DNA of 64,000 bases from Toxorhynchites rutilus septentrionalis (GCF_029784135.1 NC_073744.1:29370981-29434980); one strand, 5' to 3'; shown: positions 1-12,129, counted from the stretch's first letter. Program-made: numbers and translations. Notes: generated by a model from the sequence alone, not told the origin.

Positions 1-600
1 GCCTGTGAAATTTTTTACATTTGAACAAAGCAACATTGAGGTGCATGACGACTTTTACGCCGCAGTATCGCTTGGTGTTGCTGATCATAAAAGCATTTAC
101 AATGATTTATAATTGATCAGTTTCATAAGGACGAAATTCGTTGTGTAGGAGGCGTTTTCAGGGTTCTACGATGGGAATATACAAGATCTGGAGAATTAAT
201 TCCGTACCCTAGAGGTAAAATTACTCCTTAAGGAAATCACAGTTACAGAAAACGAGCATGTGCAAGATTGGTGGACAAAAATTTGAAACACACGAATGCC
301 TTGCAAATATAAATGTAGTATCTAAAGTAAATGGATGAGTATTTTTTTCATTCTAATAAAATATATTTTTTGCACAACGAATATTTTCGATGGTACAGAT
401 TTTTGGAAAAAAAAAGTACAGATGGGAAATATTTTTACCCCCTCTGGTACAGATTAAAATGTGACAACACTGGTTGCATTCTTTAATCTGATCGAGTCAA
501 ATCCTATCGGGAGGTGCAAATGTTGTAACCATGGATTGAAGAATGCTAAAAAAGTTTATCTCGTTTGGATTGCCATATGTCTAATTCGATCGGGTTACGA
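1..600. other. Unassigned AT-rich sequence
   Basis: No gene is supported. On the + strand near 245-310 a short interrupted reading resembles the C-terminal dimerisation part of hAT transposases (a WW pair followed by a K/T-rich stretch), but it carries stops and frame changes and is too short to call. The rest is AT-rich. Confidence 0.3.
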
Positions 601-608
601 AATAAGGA

Positions 609-740
609 TTAATATGTAATCCATACATTGTAGCGTTTTTCGTACCCATGCTTCACCAGGTGCCCATGAACGGTGGTTTTAGACATCTGTAGCGAATCTT
701 CTAATTCATGTGTCGTGTATCGATCAATAGTCATCAATAG
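609..740 (-). pseudogene. Mariner transposase HTH relic
   Basis: About 40 residues on the minus strand read TTHELEDSLQMSKTTVHGHL, followed by KHGYEKRYNVWI. This is the second helix-turn-helix of a mariner transposase, the 'RTT.ELA....S..TV..HL..IGY....VWVPH' pattern that binds the TIR. The expected downstream 'NRIELC..NLKRDK' part appears only in a broken form toward 500-590. No catalytic D was found, so this is a dead fragment. The family is known from mariner proteins; the subfamily cannot be fixed. Confidence 0.5.
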
Positions 741-780
741 CGAAATCTGAATCGAAACTCGTACATAAGTCGTGATTTTT

Positions 781-2718
781 AATACTACAAAAACTCCAAC
801 ATTATTTGTGCCTTTGTGTGCTTTTATTCTGGCGGAATTCATGTCCTCTATTACCGATTGGAATAAATTGATCGATCCCAGTTCATATGTGTTCCCTTCA
901 GAAGAAGAAATGTCAGTGGGGAACTCGATATGTTGGCTTCTGTCAGTATTCAATTTGGACGTCACCTATGTGGGCGCAACACATCCACCGACATGCGCCT
1001 CACGTCTCCGGCATGAAAGATGTGATGCTAACCACTCTGCAATGGGAACCCCAACGCGTCGCAATGAACGGATTAGAAGGAGCTTAACTTTTTCAATAGC
1101 ATAAACAATAAAGAGCTGTATGTAACTTCGTTTTATTCTAAGTTCGAACTGCGAAATTTTAATACGGTGTTAGGAGAAAACATGTGAGCTATTTATCTCT
1201 TGTCGCATAATACTTGTTCCAATTATCTCTCTACTAAATCATGTACATTGAAAAATGCCAACGAGTTATAAGAGGGGGCAAGAGAAACACTCCCACGGTG
1301 TTAAATACTCATATTTCAGCACTCCCAAAATTACAATTTACAAAACACCTCCAAATCACCAATATTTACCCCTAATTAGCACAACAGAGAACACGTTGTC
1401 CACCACAACACAACACCAAACCACCGTTGCTGCATTTTTCTTCCATTGTCTGCTTCCACACAATCTGTGCTTTTGAATTTTATTTTTATTTTTGATGGTG
1501 ATTCCCAAACAATGCAACCGACGATTCCACGGGTGCCTCGCACGTGCCGCCGTCTGCTCTCAGATTTCCCGAGCAATTTTCACTCATTTGGTAGCTGGTG
1601 GGCTGAAGAGGGTGATGAAAATGACGAACCATTGCCTGTCGATGAAAGTAGCATTCTGCACCATTACTCCCCCGTGTCTGCCCTCTGAGGGGATGTAGTG
1701 TTGATGAAAAAATTAACCCCGGAAAATGCCGTCCATAGTAGAAGAGTTACAGTTGGAACTTGGGCAACGGGGCTTTTCTTTTGTTTCGCTCTTGTTGCAT
1801 TCAAGCACGAAATTGTGTCGCGTTCCAAAGGGCAACAGCACGATTCCGAAGCGACTACGATAAGTGCTATCAAACGTCGTGATAACTGGGTGACAGGAAC
1901 CGGGTTTTGCAGCAGTGCTGGTACATGAATGCACGTTCGAAATATGGTCGAGTGGTGATTACTATGTATTGCTATTGTTCGTTCTTGTGTCAATAAAGAA
2001 GAGATTAGAATGAGTGGATTTGGAATTTGAAGCCTGAGAAGGAGAGCAAACATTGTCAACCCTTCCAATAGCAATCACAAATTAGCTCACCTCGTTAAAT
2101 AAATGCTATTCAGCCGAGATCTAGTCAAATATGTGTTTGGAAGATAAGAAAACCGGGAAATAAATCTCAGATAGAAAAAATCGTAGGACTACGATAATGC
2201 CGAAATTAATTTCAAGCTGTCGCTCTAGCTATAATACAATTCATATCTCGAATTTGCCATCATTTATCACCTCATTGAATTAAACTAAACGACGGAAGTG
2301 AACAATGGTGAATTTATGCTCCAACCCCCCTCCTCCCCCTCATTCGTTCGTTCGTTCCTCCAATTTATTTTTACACATTTTTCGTTGTACAGAGTGTCTG
2401 CTGCTGGTGCCCGCCACTGATAAGCATGTTTTCTTAAGCTGAATCATTCTTCCACGAAGCCGAAGCTTTCGCACATACCTGAACGGAGTTAGCACTCGCG
2501 TTGATTAGTAGTTACCGTTTATCGGCAATTTGTTTAGCTATGGTATCATTTGGAATGGGTGGTGAAGAGGATTTGGTATTGGGAATTTTGTCGAGCACTT
2601 TGTAAACATGGCATCAGTTGATTGAGGTGTTTTAGAGGGAAATTAAGGGGGTATTTTAGTGTAGAGGCACAAATTTCGAGCGTTTTTCCGAGCTCCGAAA
2701 AAAGTAAAACAAAGGATA
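781..2718. other. Intergenic sequence, no recognised gene
   Basis: Mixed-composition sequence. Open stretches such as 772-1104(+), 1446-1688(+) and 1664-2074(-) overlap each other on both strands and match no family I recognise. Around 985-1065 the minus strand contains a box-A-like string (GCAGAGTGGTTAGCATC) as in tRNA-derived repeats, but no box B is found at the right distance. Confidence 0.4.
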
Positions 2719-2749
2719 TTTTTATTTATTTATTTATTTATTTATTTAA
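2719..2749. repeat. (ATTT)n microsatellite
   Basis: Seven or so tandem copies of the tetranucleotide TTTA/ATTT precede the larger TA tract. Confidence 0.85.
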
Positions 2750-2855
2750 ATCACCTTGTTTGTCTTTGAGCGCATGGCTCTTAGAGACTGTCTGAATATA
2801 TATATATATGCCAACATGTAGGCGTATTATTACAGGAGTACAAGTATCTTACTAT

Positions 2856-3003
<148 letters not shown>

Positions 3004-3005
3004 CG

Positions 3006-3345
3006 CAAGGTTTGAGCATAATCGAGCAGGTCGAAAAATATGGACGGAAGGGGTCAGAAGCGGCAAATAATTTCAGTATTGCACAAAGTGCGGTATCAAC
3101 ACTACTCAAACTAAAGTGAAAATGGAATCGGAATGGAAAATTGTATCTAGACCAAAAGCATATAAGGTTGGTCAGAATCGAGAAGCTGGAGCGGTCAATG
3201 AATTTTTGTCTTGTCAAGCTAGACAAAATAATTTACCCCTCTTCTATTCTTCGGGATATGGCTTGAGAATTTGTCCAGAAACTGGGAAATCCTAACTTTA
3301 AAGCACAACCAACATGGACGGGAGTGATATTCCGCTGGCATAATT
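3006..3345 (+). pseudogene. Pogo/Tigger (CENP-B-type) transposase relic
   Basis: The first frame reads [20 protein letters not shown], then [17 protein letters not shown] and a stop at 3117. This is the N-terminal CENP-B/pogo helix-turn-helix (SIAQSTVSTILK in the family). After frame breaks, [16 protein letters not shown] and LGNPNFKAQPTWTGVIFRWHN-like readings match the second, CENP-B-type DNA-binding domain (LGNP.FKAS.GWL.RF..RHNI). The sequence stops abruptly at the oligo-T of the R1 element, so the R1 copy appears to have inserted here. No DDE core is present. A candidate right TIR lies beyond the R1 copy at 6425-6487. Confidence 0.6.
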
Positions 3346-3349
3346 AATG

Positions 3350-3380
<31 letters not shown>

Positions 3381-3654
3381 GGTGAGGAACGCTCTACCAG
3401 CCTTACCTGGGAAGGGTTAACCCAGACGTCGAGTGGGGATCGCACCCACAAAAACCAAGCCCTCTACTCGTTGCCTTATTCCCCCTGGGACCACATCTAG
3501 GCGACTACTTCAGGGGGCGGCTGTGCCCATGCACTTCTCGAGTTTTCAACGCTAACTAGCGTTGTCCTTCCCTTTTTCTCAATATTTTTTTCTTTCCATT
3601 CGTTATTAATTCCACTGCGCTGATGTCCTCTTCGCAGGCATTTTGAATTTACCC

Positions 3655-4180
3655 GTCGAGACGTGAACCGATTAGGAATTGCCCTCCTACTTGACGCGCA
3701 ACCCGTCACAGCCACCCTCGCAGGGTTTCTCACCTGTCGAGACGTGAACCGATTAGGAAGCGCCCTCCAACTTGACGCGCGCCCCGTCACAGTCACCCTC
3801 GCAGGATTTCTCTTCCCAACGGAGCGCCGATTAGGCAGTGCCCTCCAACCTGACGCGCACTCCGTCACAGCTACTCTCGTGGGGTATTCACCATTTTGAT
3901 CGTGGCTTCATCCTTGATGCTCGTTCCTTCGAAATGTTCGCGGTGTTCCTCCATCCAGGCCACGATCAGGCGTTGTCAGGTAGGCCTTTTGCTGTTCTCC
4001 GCGGCAGTATCCGTTTACCTGTCGAGACGTGCACCGATTAGGAAGCGCCCTCCAACTTGACGCGCGCCCCGTCACAGTCACCCTCGCAGGATTTCTCTTC
4101 CCAGCGGAGAGCCGATTAGGTGGTGCCCTCCAACACAACGCGCACCCCGTCACAGCTACTCTCGTGAGGTACCATCTCTT
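3655..4180. repeat. ~80-bp tandem repeats in the R1-like 3' UTR
   Basis: Five related units begin near 3656, 3736, 3817, 4019 and 4099. Each carries variants of CCGATTAGG, GCCCTCCAAC, GACGCGC, CCCGTCACAG and CCCTCGCAGG. Units one, two and four begin GTCGAGACGTG; units three and five begin with a CGGAG variant. Units three and four are separated by about 120 bp of non-repeat sequence, so the array looks like a duplicated block rather than a simple satellite. Confidence 0.8.
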
Positions 4181-4200
4181 GCAACAGCCGTCGCCGTTGT

Positions 4201-5406
4201 TCACCTTTCACCGTCGGACGTTGTCAGCACTTTGGTCAGCCTCCACCTTCGCTGCAGCTCCGACATGATTTGTGTGATTGCACTGCTCACGGCATTCCAG
4301 ATCATCTCGTCGCGACACATCTCCTCCACAATATTCTCGACATGAAGTGCAGGCAGCCCCTCGCGCCTTTCGGTGAACCTGGGACAGACAAAAACGACGT
4401 GCTCCGGTGTTTCCTCCATATCTCCACACTCCGGACAGAGGGGTGAAACTGCGTGCCCGAACCGGTGTAGATATTGCCTGAAACAGCCATGCCCAGACAG
4501 AAACTGCGTCAAGTAAAAGTTAACTTCACCGTGTTTCCTGTTCAACCAGGTCGAAAGTACCGGTATCAGCCTGTACGTCCATCTACCATTTTCTGCCGTA
4601 TCCCATTCATACTGCCATTTGTCCAACGACTCCGCTCTCATCAATTTCCGGATACCTCTGCTTTCCCGTCGCTTGTAGCACTCGCTATCTTCCGCCAGAG
4701 TGATGCAGATGGGAATCATTCCGGCGATTACACACACAGCTTCTGTCGAAATGGTCCTATAAGCACTTACGACTCGCATGGCCATGAGTCGGAATGTGCT
4801 GTTCAGCTTCCTCCGATTTCGGTGGGTTTCCAGAGCCGCCAACCAGGCAGGGCCACCATACCTCAGTATCGACGAAGATACACTTGCCAAGAGACGCCTC
4901 TTGCTGCTGCTTGGGCCAAAGCTATTTGGCATGATCCTCGCCACCACGTTGATGGCCTTTGACGCCTTCCCACATGCATAGTCGACGTGCTGGTTGAAGT
5001 TCAGCCGGTCGTCGATCATGACTCCGAGGTACTTCACCGCCCGCTTCGAAACGATGGTATGTCCTCCGACCGATACCTCTGCCCGCAGCACTGCCTTACA
5101 ATTGCTCACTAACAGCACCTCGGTTTTGTGATGTGCCATCTGGAGCTTTACGCTGTCCATCCAACTACCGATCATGTCTACAGCCTCAGTCGCCAACATT
5201 TTCACCTCCTGAAGCGTCTCGCCGATTACCGTTGTTACGATGTCGTCCGCGAAGCCCACGATCTCCACAACTCTGGGTAGCTTCAGCCTTAGAACACCGT
5301 CGTACATCGTGTTCCAAAGCGTAGGACCTAGGATGGAGCCTTGTGGAACTCCCGCCGAGATATTCTTCACTATCTGTCCCCTGTCTGTGTTGTATACCAG
5401 TTGTAT
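4201..5406 (-). pseudogene. R1-like reverse transcriptase, C-terminal half
   Basis: Open for about 400 residues with no internal stop; the first ATG is at 5370, but the frame continues upstream as LVYNTDRGQIVKNIS. From that Met, motif B is AGVPQGSILGPTLWN (residues 6-20) and the catalytic motif C is GFADDI (DD at 42-43). A thumb region follows (VKYLGVMIDDRLNF). A C-terminal CCHC finger, C-x2-C-x8-H-x4-C, starts near residue 312, as in R1-clade ORF2 proteins. The endonuclease and RT motifs 0-A are absent because the copy is 5'-truncated, so it cannot act autonomously. The intact frame suggests a relatively recent insertion. Confidence 0.85.
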
Positions 5407-5410
5407 ACTA

Positions 5411-6424
5411 GAAAGTGTTGAAAAACCTGAGAAAAACGCTAAAGATAGTAGTTCTATTGAGATGTTAATTCTAACGTTAAATCAAACCTGAAGAATATGT
5501 CCGGAATATTGAAATTAACTGAAAATGTTCCTGTGAAACTATTCGAACATTTTTTTGTGATTGAACAGTTCCTGCGTGATCGTTACAATTCAGTTTGAGT
5601 AACATACTTAATCAATATTTTCTTTGTTAACCTAGTGCCTCGTGCAAGTCGGACTCGATTATATATGATTCGATTATGTAAAATTTAGGACTCGATTGTA
5701 TACAGTTTGAAAAAAAAGTTTTTTTTTATAATTCAAATATGAATAATTTCAAGAAAAAAAATTAACCTTTCAGCATTAAGGTGAAATTTAAGTGGCTTTT
5801 ATAAGTACAGTGGATTAAAAATCGCGATTTTTGAAGATGTTGATTGAATCTTCATCAGGAATTGTTTGTATCGATATTGCAGCGAAATTAAGAGAGATAG
5901 AAGTTGGGCGTCAAAGAACAAATTGTAGAGAGGTTAGAGAGCTTTAATTTAATTGATAGAAACAATCAAGTTTAGTATGAATTTTTAGGATAAAATTAAT
6001 AATTACAAATAAAAAAAAAACTTTTAAATTTTCCACTTCAAAAATGTTATTTTAACCCACTAATTTAGATGTTCCACTACTATATCCTGTACTAAATTTT
6101 CTCATCCTTCAAATGAAAGCAACAAAATCGGATTACGTAGCATACTTTTCAATGTAGAGTCAGTTTGAGCCAACAGAATTCGAAACAAAGAAAAAGTTCT
6201 ATAAGTCTGTCATCGTTGAAATTCTAACATATGCGTTGAAGGATTTTTTTCGTGAAATATAACCGTCTATCACCTCCTGAAAGATTCTGGAAAAAATATT
6301 TTTTTATATGATAAAGGTGTTTTTTCACTTTAAGGGAATGAATCAAAAATTCAAATGAATACCATAATTGGGACACTTACCCTAATATATGACAATTTAA
6401 GACATACAATTGGAAAAAATGTTC
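5411..6424. other. AT-rich sequence between R1 and the pogo-type TIR
   Basis: No gene seen. At 5640-5705 the triple occurrence of GACTCGATTATA-like words resembles pogo/Tigger terminal sequence. This tract may be the remaining body of the pogo/Tigger element begun at 3006 (inference from position and orientation only). Confidence 0.35.
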
Positions 6425-6487
6425 TGTATCTCGATACCTCCCTAACTCGATGGTCCCTTTGGATATCGAGTTAGGGAGAGTTGACTG
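6425..6487 (-). repeat. Pogo/Tigger-type terminal inverted repeat
   Basis: Read on the minus strand from 6487 it begins CAGTCAACTCTCCCTAACTC and continues with GATATCCAAAGGGACCATCG and AGTTAGGGAG. CAGT..ACTCTC ends followed by an internal GGGACCATCGAGTTA arm are characteristic of pogo/Tigger elements, which duplicate TA; TA follows at 6488. The CCCTAACTCGAT and ATCGAGTTAGGG parts form an internal palindrome. Its mate was not found and may be lost in the TA tract near 2.9 kb. Confidence 0.55.
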
Positions 6488-6506
6488 TATATATATATAT
6501 ATATAT

Positions 6507-7065
6507 AGTGGATTTCTGTATATCTGTCTGTCTTATTCTTATGGACTCGGAAACTACTGAACCGATCGACATAAAAATTGGTATGTAGGGGTTTTTGGGG
6601 CTGCCATTCAAATGAAACACAAATTTTTGCATAACTCGAGAACTAATCAAGCAAACAAAACCAAATTTGTCATGTGAAGATTTTAGGGGGCACGAAACGT
6701 TTTTATGGTGAATGGACACTCCTCCCCCTCTCTAAGAGGAGAAGAGGGGAGAGATCTGTCTTTATTCTATTATATTTTATGTATCAAACATTTCATGTAA
6801 CGGAGAAACATGTTATTTGCCAGTGGTTGAAAAATCTTGAACGAGAATTGTGTCTGAAAATAATCTGATATTATAATGATGAGTTTTGGTAGAAGTACTA
6901 GTAATTTTTTAGTAAAAGGTAAATTCAACGGGTTCGATTAGGAGATCAATCAATGAACAGTTCTGTGATTGGACAAATGAACTTGCGCTTAGCAAGAAAA
7001 CGTGAATGTTTGAAGGTATTGATAACGAAAAACAAATTTTGGGCGAGACGCAGCTTGTCAGCTAG
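6507..7065 (-). repeat. Dispersed CTGACCCGGCAAAC-type repeat, copy a
   Basis: Reverse-oriented relative of the repeats at 44738 and 58956. Shared landmarks are the head (CTAGCTGAC, 7065 down to 7057), CGCCCAAAATTTG, TATCAATACCTTCAAACATT, TTAGTACTTCTACCAAAACT and the tail words GATCGGTTCAGTAGTTTCCG and GTCCATAAGAATAAGACAGA before TATATA. In all copies the head is the CTAGCTGAC side and the tail the ATATATA side. It has no coding capacity. Confidence 0.75.
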
Positions 7066-7970
7066 TAGTGAACAAGGATGGAAAACAAGGGAGCATGATG
7101 TGATTTACGATTAATCGCAAACTGCACAGATCGCAATCTGTGCAAACTGCGACTAACTATTAATCCTCACCCATCATAACCAAATGATTTTCTCTTGGTA
7201 ACTCTGAGTTGACCAAAGCATTGCTAGACTGAAACTAGTTCGAATAATTGAGTTACTCTCCTTCCTCGTTTTGTTTTCAACTCTTAACAAGAATTTGCTC
7301 CATGGGAATGAGTGTCTCTATGAAGTACGCTTAACGATTCTCGCTCTCTCGTCCGGGCGTTCAATTTTCCTTTCCGAGCGCGTTTACTTCGATGAAACTG
7401 GGTAAAATAAAAAAATGCGCTACAGCAGATAGGACGACTTTAATGTTTCATGTTTCACAGAGGATTTCTCAGATGGTGTTTAAATTAATCAAGAGACTAC
7501 AAACAATAATCCCCCTCAAATCAGTAATTTTATGAGTTAATGTAAATGCGTTATTGGCCAAGGCTATTACGACATCGAACACGTGGTCTTGCGAGATATA
7601 TTTTTCCGCCAGCCCAAATACAGACCACTTTTTTCGGGGCCGAGTAAACTGGTGTCTAGAAAAGACCTTGATTACCTTGAATTAATCAAAAAACATAAAT
7701 TAGCGCAAATATGTCAACATGTGTTTTTTTGTGTAAGCACGTAAATATTTGCTCATAATTTTTTTGGATTGTGGAACTCTACATAATTTGTTTGCAGATA
7801 GACTATCCACAGTTTGTGGGGGGTTGGAATACTCATACAACTCAAATGGATAATGATTATCTGCTATCACAAAGCTGAGAAAATTTTTGACGTTTTGTTT
7901 TACTATTGATTCATTCAAAAAAAAAAGCTTTATTTTTAAATGTTTTCTTATCCTGAGACTGGCTCACCAT
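7066..7970. other. Unassigned intergenic sequence
   Basis: No coding or repeat feature recognised; AT-rich with a short GC-richer part near 7330-7390. Confidence 0.4.
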
Positions 7971-9059
7971 CGGCCTGATTCTACGCGGCGTGTGATGTGA
8001 GGTGACAATTGTCACGTATGTCACGCGATCCCACCAGGCGTATGCCGTGAGAAATCTCACTTGAATGAACTCTCACCGTATTCCCGCTCCCAAATCTACG
8101 TGACGATTGTCACATGAATTGGGATTTCTAGGTGACAATCATCGATATGATTTGAGGTGTCGACAGCGCATGAAAACTTATCAAAAATGGAAAGTAAGCA
8201 TCATTTCTTGTCGTAAATAACCCAATAGTATTGGTATTGTATATATTCCATTTTTATTTAATTTTCACAATACGTGTGACGAATTGCGAGCAGTTTGTAT
8301 TTCTTGTGAAAGCGGTAGTGAGTATCTCTCGATCGGGCGAATGAGCACTCCGGAAATCTTTCCATTATATGAAATGAATTTATTTTTTCTACAATATATT
8401 TATTACATGGGTGTTATGTTTAATCTATCTAGTAGCGAGCCATCAACACCGAACTACATATCCATTCCAGAAGCCGTGGTAAACATCGAAGCCGGAGCCG
8501 GAGCAACAATTAAACAGTGAGTACGCAGGAAGCAGCAGCAATTACGATCAAAACAAACGAAAGCGTTAAACTCTGTATGATGCTAACAACCGTTTCCGTC
8601 TGCTTGTTGGACGAACTAAATCCTAAACAAATGGTCTGATCTCTCTGAGCGAAATAAATAAAATTCTGGGATGCCAGGTGTTTTTTTCTCCAATTTATGC
8701 GATGAAAATCTGAAATATCTGTAAATATGTACTAGCGTCTGCAAAACTGGCCAGTTTCGTTTATCATTTGAAACCAATAATGTTTTGTTACTATTTTAAA
8801 CAGCCTAAAGCAGGAATAAAAGGTTGTGACAAAAGTTAAATGTTTGCAAATTCTTAGACATATGTGCGAATGCAGCATCTCTGATCTGATTTGGCAACCA
8901 GCAGAATGAATACCTTGTCACTTGCTGTTCATCCTCTCACATACATAAAATGAACCTCTCACGGCATCCGATACGACTGTAGGAATAGAGTGAGGAAAGT
9001 TGCGTGATGGTGATGTGACAATTGTCATCTCACCTCACACGCCGCGTAGAATCAGGCCG
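7971..9059. mobile_element. 1,089-bp non-autonomous TIR element (CGGCCTGATTC ends)
   Basis: The left end begins CGGCCTGATTCTACGCGGCG and the right end is its inverted copy ending at 9059. Similarity runs about 43 bp inward through a TGTGAGGTGACAATTGTC part with few mismatches. Both ends are flanked by CAT (7968-7970 and 9060-9062), a 3-bp target duplication. The subterminal parts are rich in short palindromes (GTGACAATTGTCAC, GTGAGAAATCTCAC). No transposase frame is present. The 3-bp duplication and the shared GGCCTGATTCT terminus link it to the element at 42639-43045, suggesting a PIF/Harbinger-like transposase acting in trans. Confidence 0.8.
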
Positions 9060-9062
9060 CAT

Positions 9063-11040
9063 ATTGCACTGCTACTAAAAGCGTAGGCTAACTTCAAGGA
9101 TATTTTTTATTCATTTTCGGCGAATAATCAATAGAGTGCCGTGTTATGAAACATCAGAATAATAGCAAAAACAATATTACGATCATAAGGTGTTGGACAG
9201 GTTATTCCAGACGACATTGGAATATATTCCATCTGTTCATCTTTAGAAAGGTTAATGACCTTCAAAGGATAAATTTATTTTGGGCACATTGAATTGATGT
9301 TCATGACTTCCAGTCGGACGTTTATTCGCTCTGATAATAATTGTGTGGTCCTCACAAAGCATATATTCCAATGCCGTCAGTTCACTGAAATTATTCGCAT
9401 ACCGTTTGATGATAAGGTAGGATGTTGATCATCATTTGCTGCGATACCTATTGTTCCAACAGTATTCATTCGACAATATGAAGACTGAATACCTGAAATT
9501 AACCAGATTCAACCATGCAAATCTGCGGTCAAAGCAGTATGTACACAACAAGATGCAGATGCAACAAGTTTGATGGGATATAAAAAAAACATTAGTCGTT
9601 CGATAAATCTACTGTCACATATGTCGGAAGTCCACGATATATGAATAAAATACGTCCATACTAATTCATTACATTTATTCGCAACGAAGAACGTAACCAC
9701 ACAGAATTGAATTAATTAAATATGTGATCCGTTTTATCTACAAAATAAAAAAGGGTCTGAAACTCAATCGAAATCGAAAGGTGTTCTGTGAAGCCACTAA
9801 TTGAATTACTATTGGAAAAATTATTTGGAGAGAACTGTGAATGTTCAGAATTATTGGAATCTAAAAACGATTTTGGGCAGGATGAGATTCGCCCAAATCT
9901 GCTGGTAATAAAATTAATCAATTGCATCCATTACTCTGCTGTTTATCGGGCGGGAGACGACAGCAAAATAAAATCGACACGAGACTGAGTCAGCCACTCA
10001 CTGCGGACAGTGCAATAGAGAATTAAAAATCCCTCGATGAGTGTCGTAAGATTTCAGTGTCTCTTGTTACACTTTCCGATCAAGAACTCATCATCCGCTC
10101 TATGGAATGGGATTGGTCGTTTGTGGCTTGCACTCACGATAAAACTTGAGTAGTAGAAGTAATGCTTCGAGAGTGCAATCAGTGGGGATTCCGCTTTCAT
10201 ATTGCTTTTTTGAGATCATGGTAGCTCACCGTTCCAAGTATTCTCTCTGTGTACATATGAAGAATAAAAGAGCCTCGCCTGCTGGGGGTGATTTAAAAAC
10301 ATCCGACTAGAGGGATATACTTATTCATTGATCGTTGAATGTGATTTTTTACCATCCCTGGTAGTGAATAACAAATGTAAGGACCTAACAACCGAACCAG
10401 GCTTATAACGATTGTAAGGACATGTAGGCTGATAAAACGTACCGTTTTGAACTGGACAGTACCGTTTTTTCGACCAAGATATGATCGCATTGTTGACTAC
10501 GGAATTATTTTATTCAATTTGCTTGTTCGCCACTCCTGCTGGTGGGCCGGTGCCATGCCGCTGTATTTGTGTTGAGGTCCTATTATAAATTACTCTAATA
10601 GTTTGATCGAGTGGTCGGTTGAAAATCGGGGCTTTGTCCTCAGCGCTTTTCATGAAAACAATCAGGCTTCAGTCGGTATTTTGACATTCTCCGCTCAGAA
10701 TCGGTCGCCTATGCTTAAAGCAATTCGAACATGGTTCTCCCGTGTGACTGCCTCGGGAGTTAGAATGAACCTCGCTTTGGTTCAAACATCCATCTCTTCA
10801 AAATCATATTAACTCGGCCATTTAATGGAAATGATCTTGTCAGCAGCAAAAAGCTTTGTGAAAAAATGTTTCAGACAATCCCCCTACACGTGTTTTTTAT
10901 GAATCATGATTAAGGCTTCCACCTGAGTGGGGTTGTGAACAATTTTCGTAATTAGGTGGCTGCCAATCCAAGGGAATCCAATGTACTATAGACGAATTTC
11001 ATGCCAACTCGACTGGCCGCTGGCAGCACCATCTCAGATA
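9063..11040. other. Unassigned intergenic sequence
   Basis: No supported gene or repeat. Short open frames (for example 9788-9988 and 10603-10812 on +) show no recognisable motif and lie in AT-rich DNA. Confidence 0.4.
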
Positions 11041-11099
11041 GTAGTGAAACGTTGTGGGTGTAAAGACATGGATCATTTAAGCAATTTTGCATACTTGAA

Positions 11100-12100
11100 A
11101 TATTCGAAAAATAATTAGACTACTTTTTGGAAAAAGCCATTTTTTTCATAATTTTTTACAACAAATTATAACTTAAAAACTATGATACCTACAAAATTCT
11201 TGTCAAAGGATGAAACGTAGGAAATTATTTAAATTTTCACAAAAAAATACGAAAAATTTCGCTGACAAAAAAGTTATTTTAAAAATTGAGTCTGATTTTT
11301 CTCAAAAACGTATTTTTTTTTAAATTCCCAAAATTATATATATGAAAGGCAATTACAATTTCCAAAAAGACTTTTACAGGAAAAACGTTTTTCGAACAAC
11401 AACTTTTTCATGTTTTGTTTGAAAAAAATACAACTTATCCTAATTTTGTTTAAAGCTAAGATAGCGATATACTGTATTCGACAAAGTTTTAGATCTTGTT
11501 AAAATAAAAAAAAAATGTTGAAGACATCAACTTTCTATATTTTATAGTTTTTGGAATATAAGTCATTTTTGTATGAAGACTCCTGTAAAAAATTATGTTT
11601 TGCTCGTAACATTTTTGTGTGTAAATTCTCACGTTTGACATATTCTTGACATATTTCTAAGTAGAGAAAAGTCAGCAGAGCATGTTAATTGCGATAATTT
11701 ATACATAAAAATGTTACGAATTAAACATTAATACTATTTTTTCAATGAAAACAATGAAAAAGTTGTTGTTCGAAAAACTTTTTCCATGTAAAAGTTCCTA
11801 TCGTCCGATGTATGGAAACTTGTTGAAAATTTTAAGGGCTATTTATATCTATTTTTTCAGAATTTTAAAAGCATATGTTTTCAAATTTTTTGAAAAAAAA
11901 ATCATTGAAAAAAAAATATTTTGAAAATTAAAATTCATTTTTCTCGAAAATGTAGTATATGTGCCATCTCGTCTCAGTTCAAATACTTTTTTCGCAGCAA
12001 AATAATAACTTCCCTTGAATATATAGGATAGTTTAGAACTGATAATTCTTGTTATTTCACTAACGATACCAGAAGCCAAACACATTGCGCCATGAAGTCA
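11100..12100. repeat. Inverted-repeat (foldback-like) AT-rich DNA
   Basis: The clearest paired arms are 11370-11410 and 11755-11796: CTTTTACAGGAAAAACGTTT against the reverse complement CTTTTACATGGAAAAAGTTT, both continuing TTCGAACAACAACTTTTTCA. Weaker pairing continues outward (TTTTCTCAAAAACG and CGAGAAAAATG parts). The arms flank about 340 bp. The outer ends and target duplications are not clear, so the limits given are approximate. Confidence 0.55.
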
Positions 12101-12129
12101 TGAAGCATGTTTTGTAGTGAAGTCTCTCA

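Larger units (their letters stand above)
3346..5410 (-). mobile_element. 5'-truncated R1-clade LINE, 3' half
   Basis: A minus-strand non-LTR retrotransposon. Its 3' end is a 27-nt T run (3350-3376, the poly-A tail on the other strand). Upstream of the tail come a GC-richer 3' UTR with tandem repeats (3655-4180) and an open RT/C-terminal frame (4201-5406). The 5' end stops inside the RT domain near 5405-5420, where the reading changes to unrelated AT-rich sequence. This is the usual outcome of incomplete target-primed reverse transcription. No clear target-site duplication was found. Confidence 0.8.

Noticed and set aside
3655..4180. CRISPR-like regular repeats
   Set aside because: Eukaryotic LINE 3' UTR tandem repeats without unique spacers.
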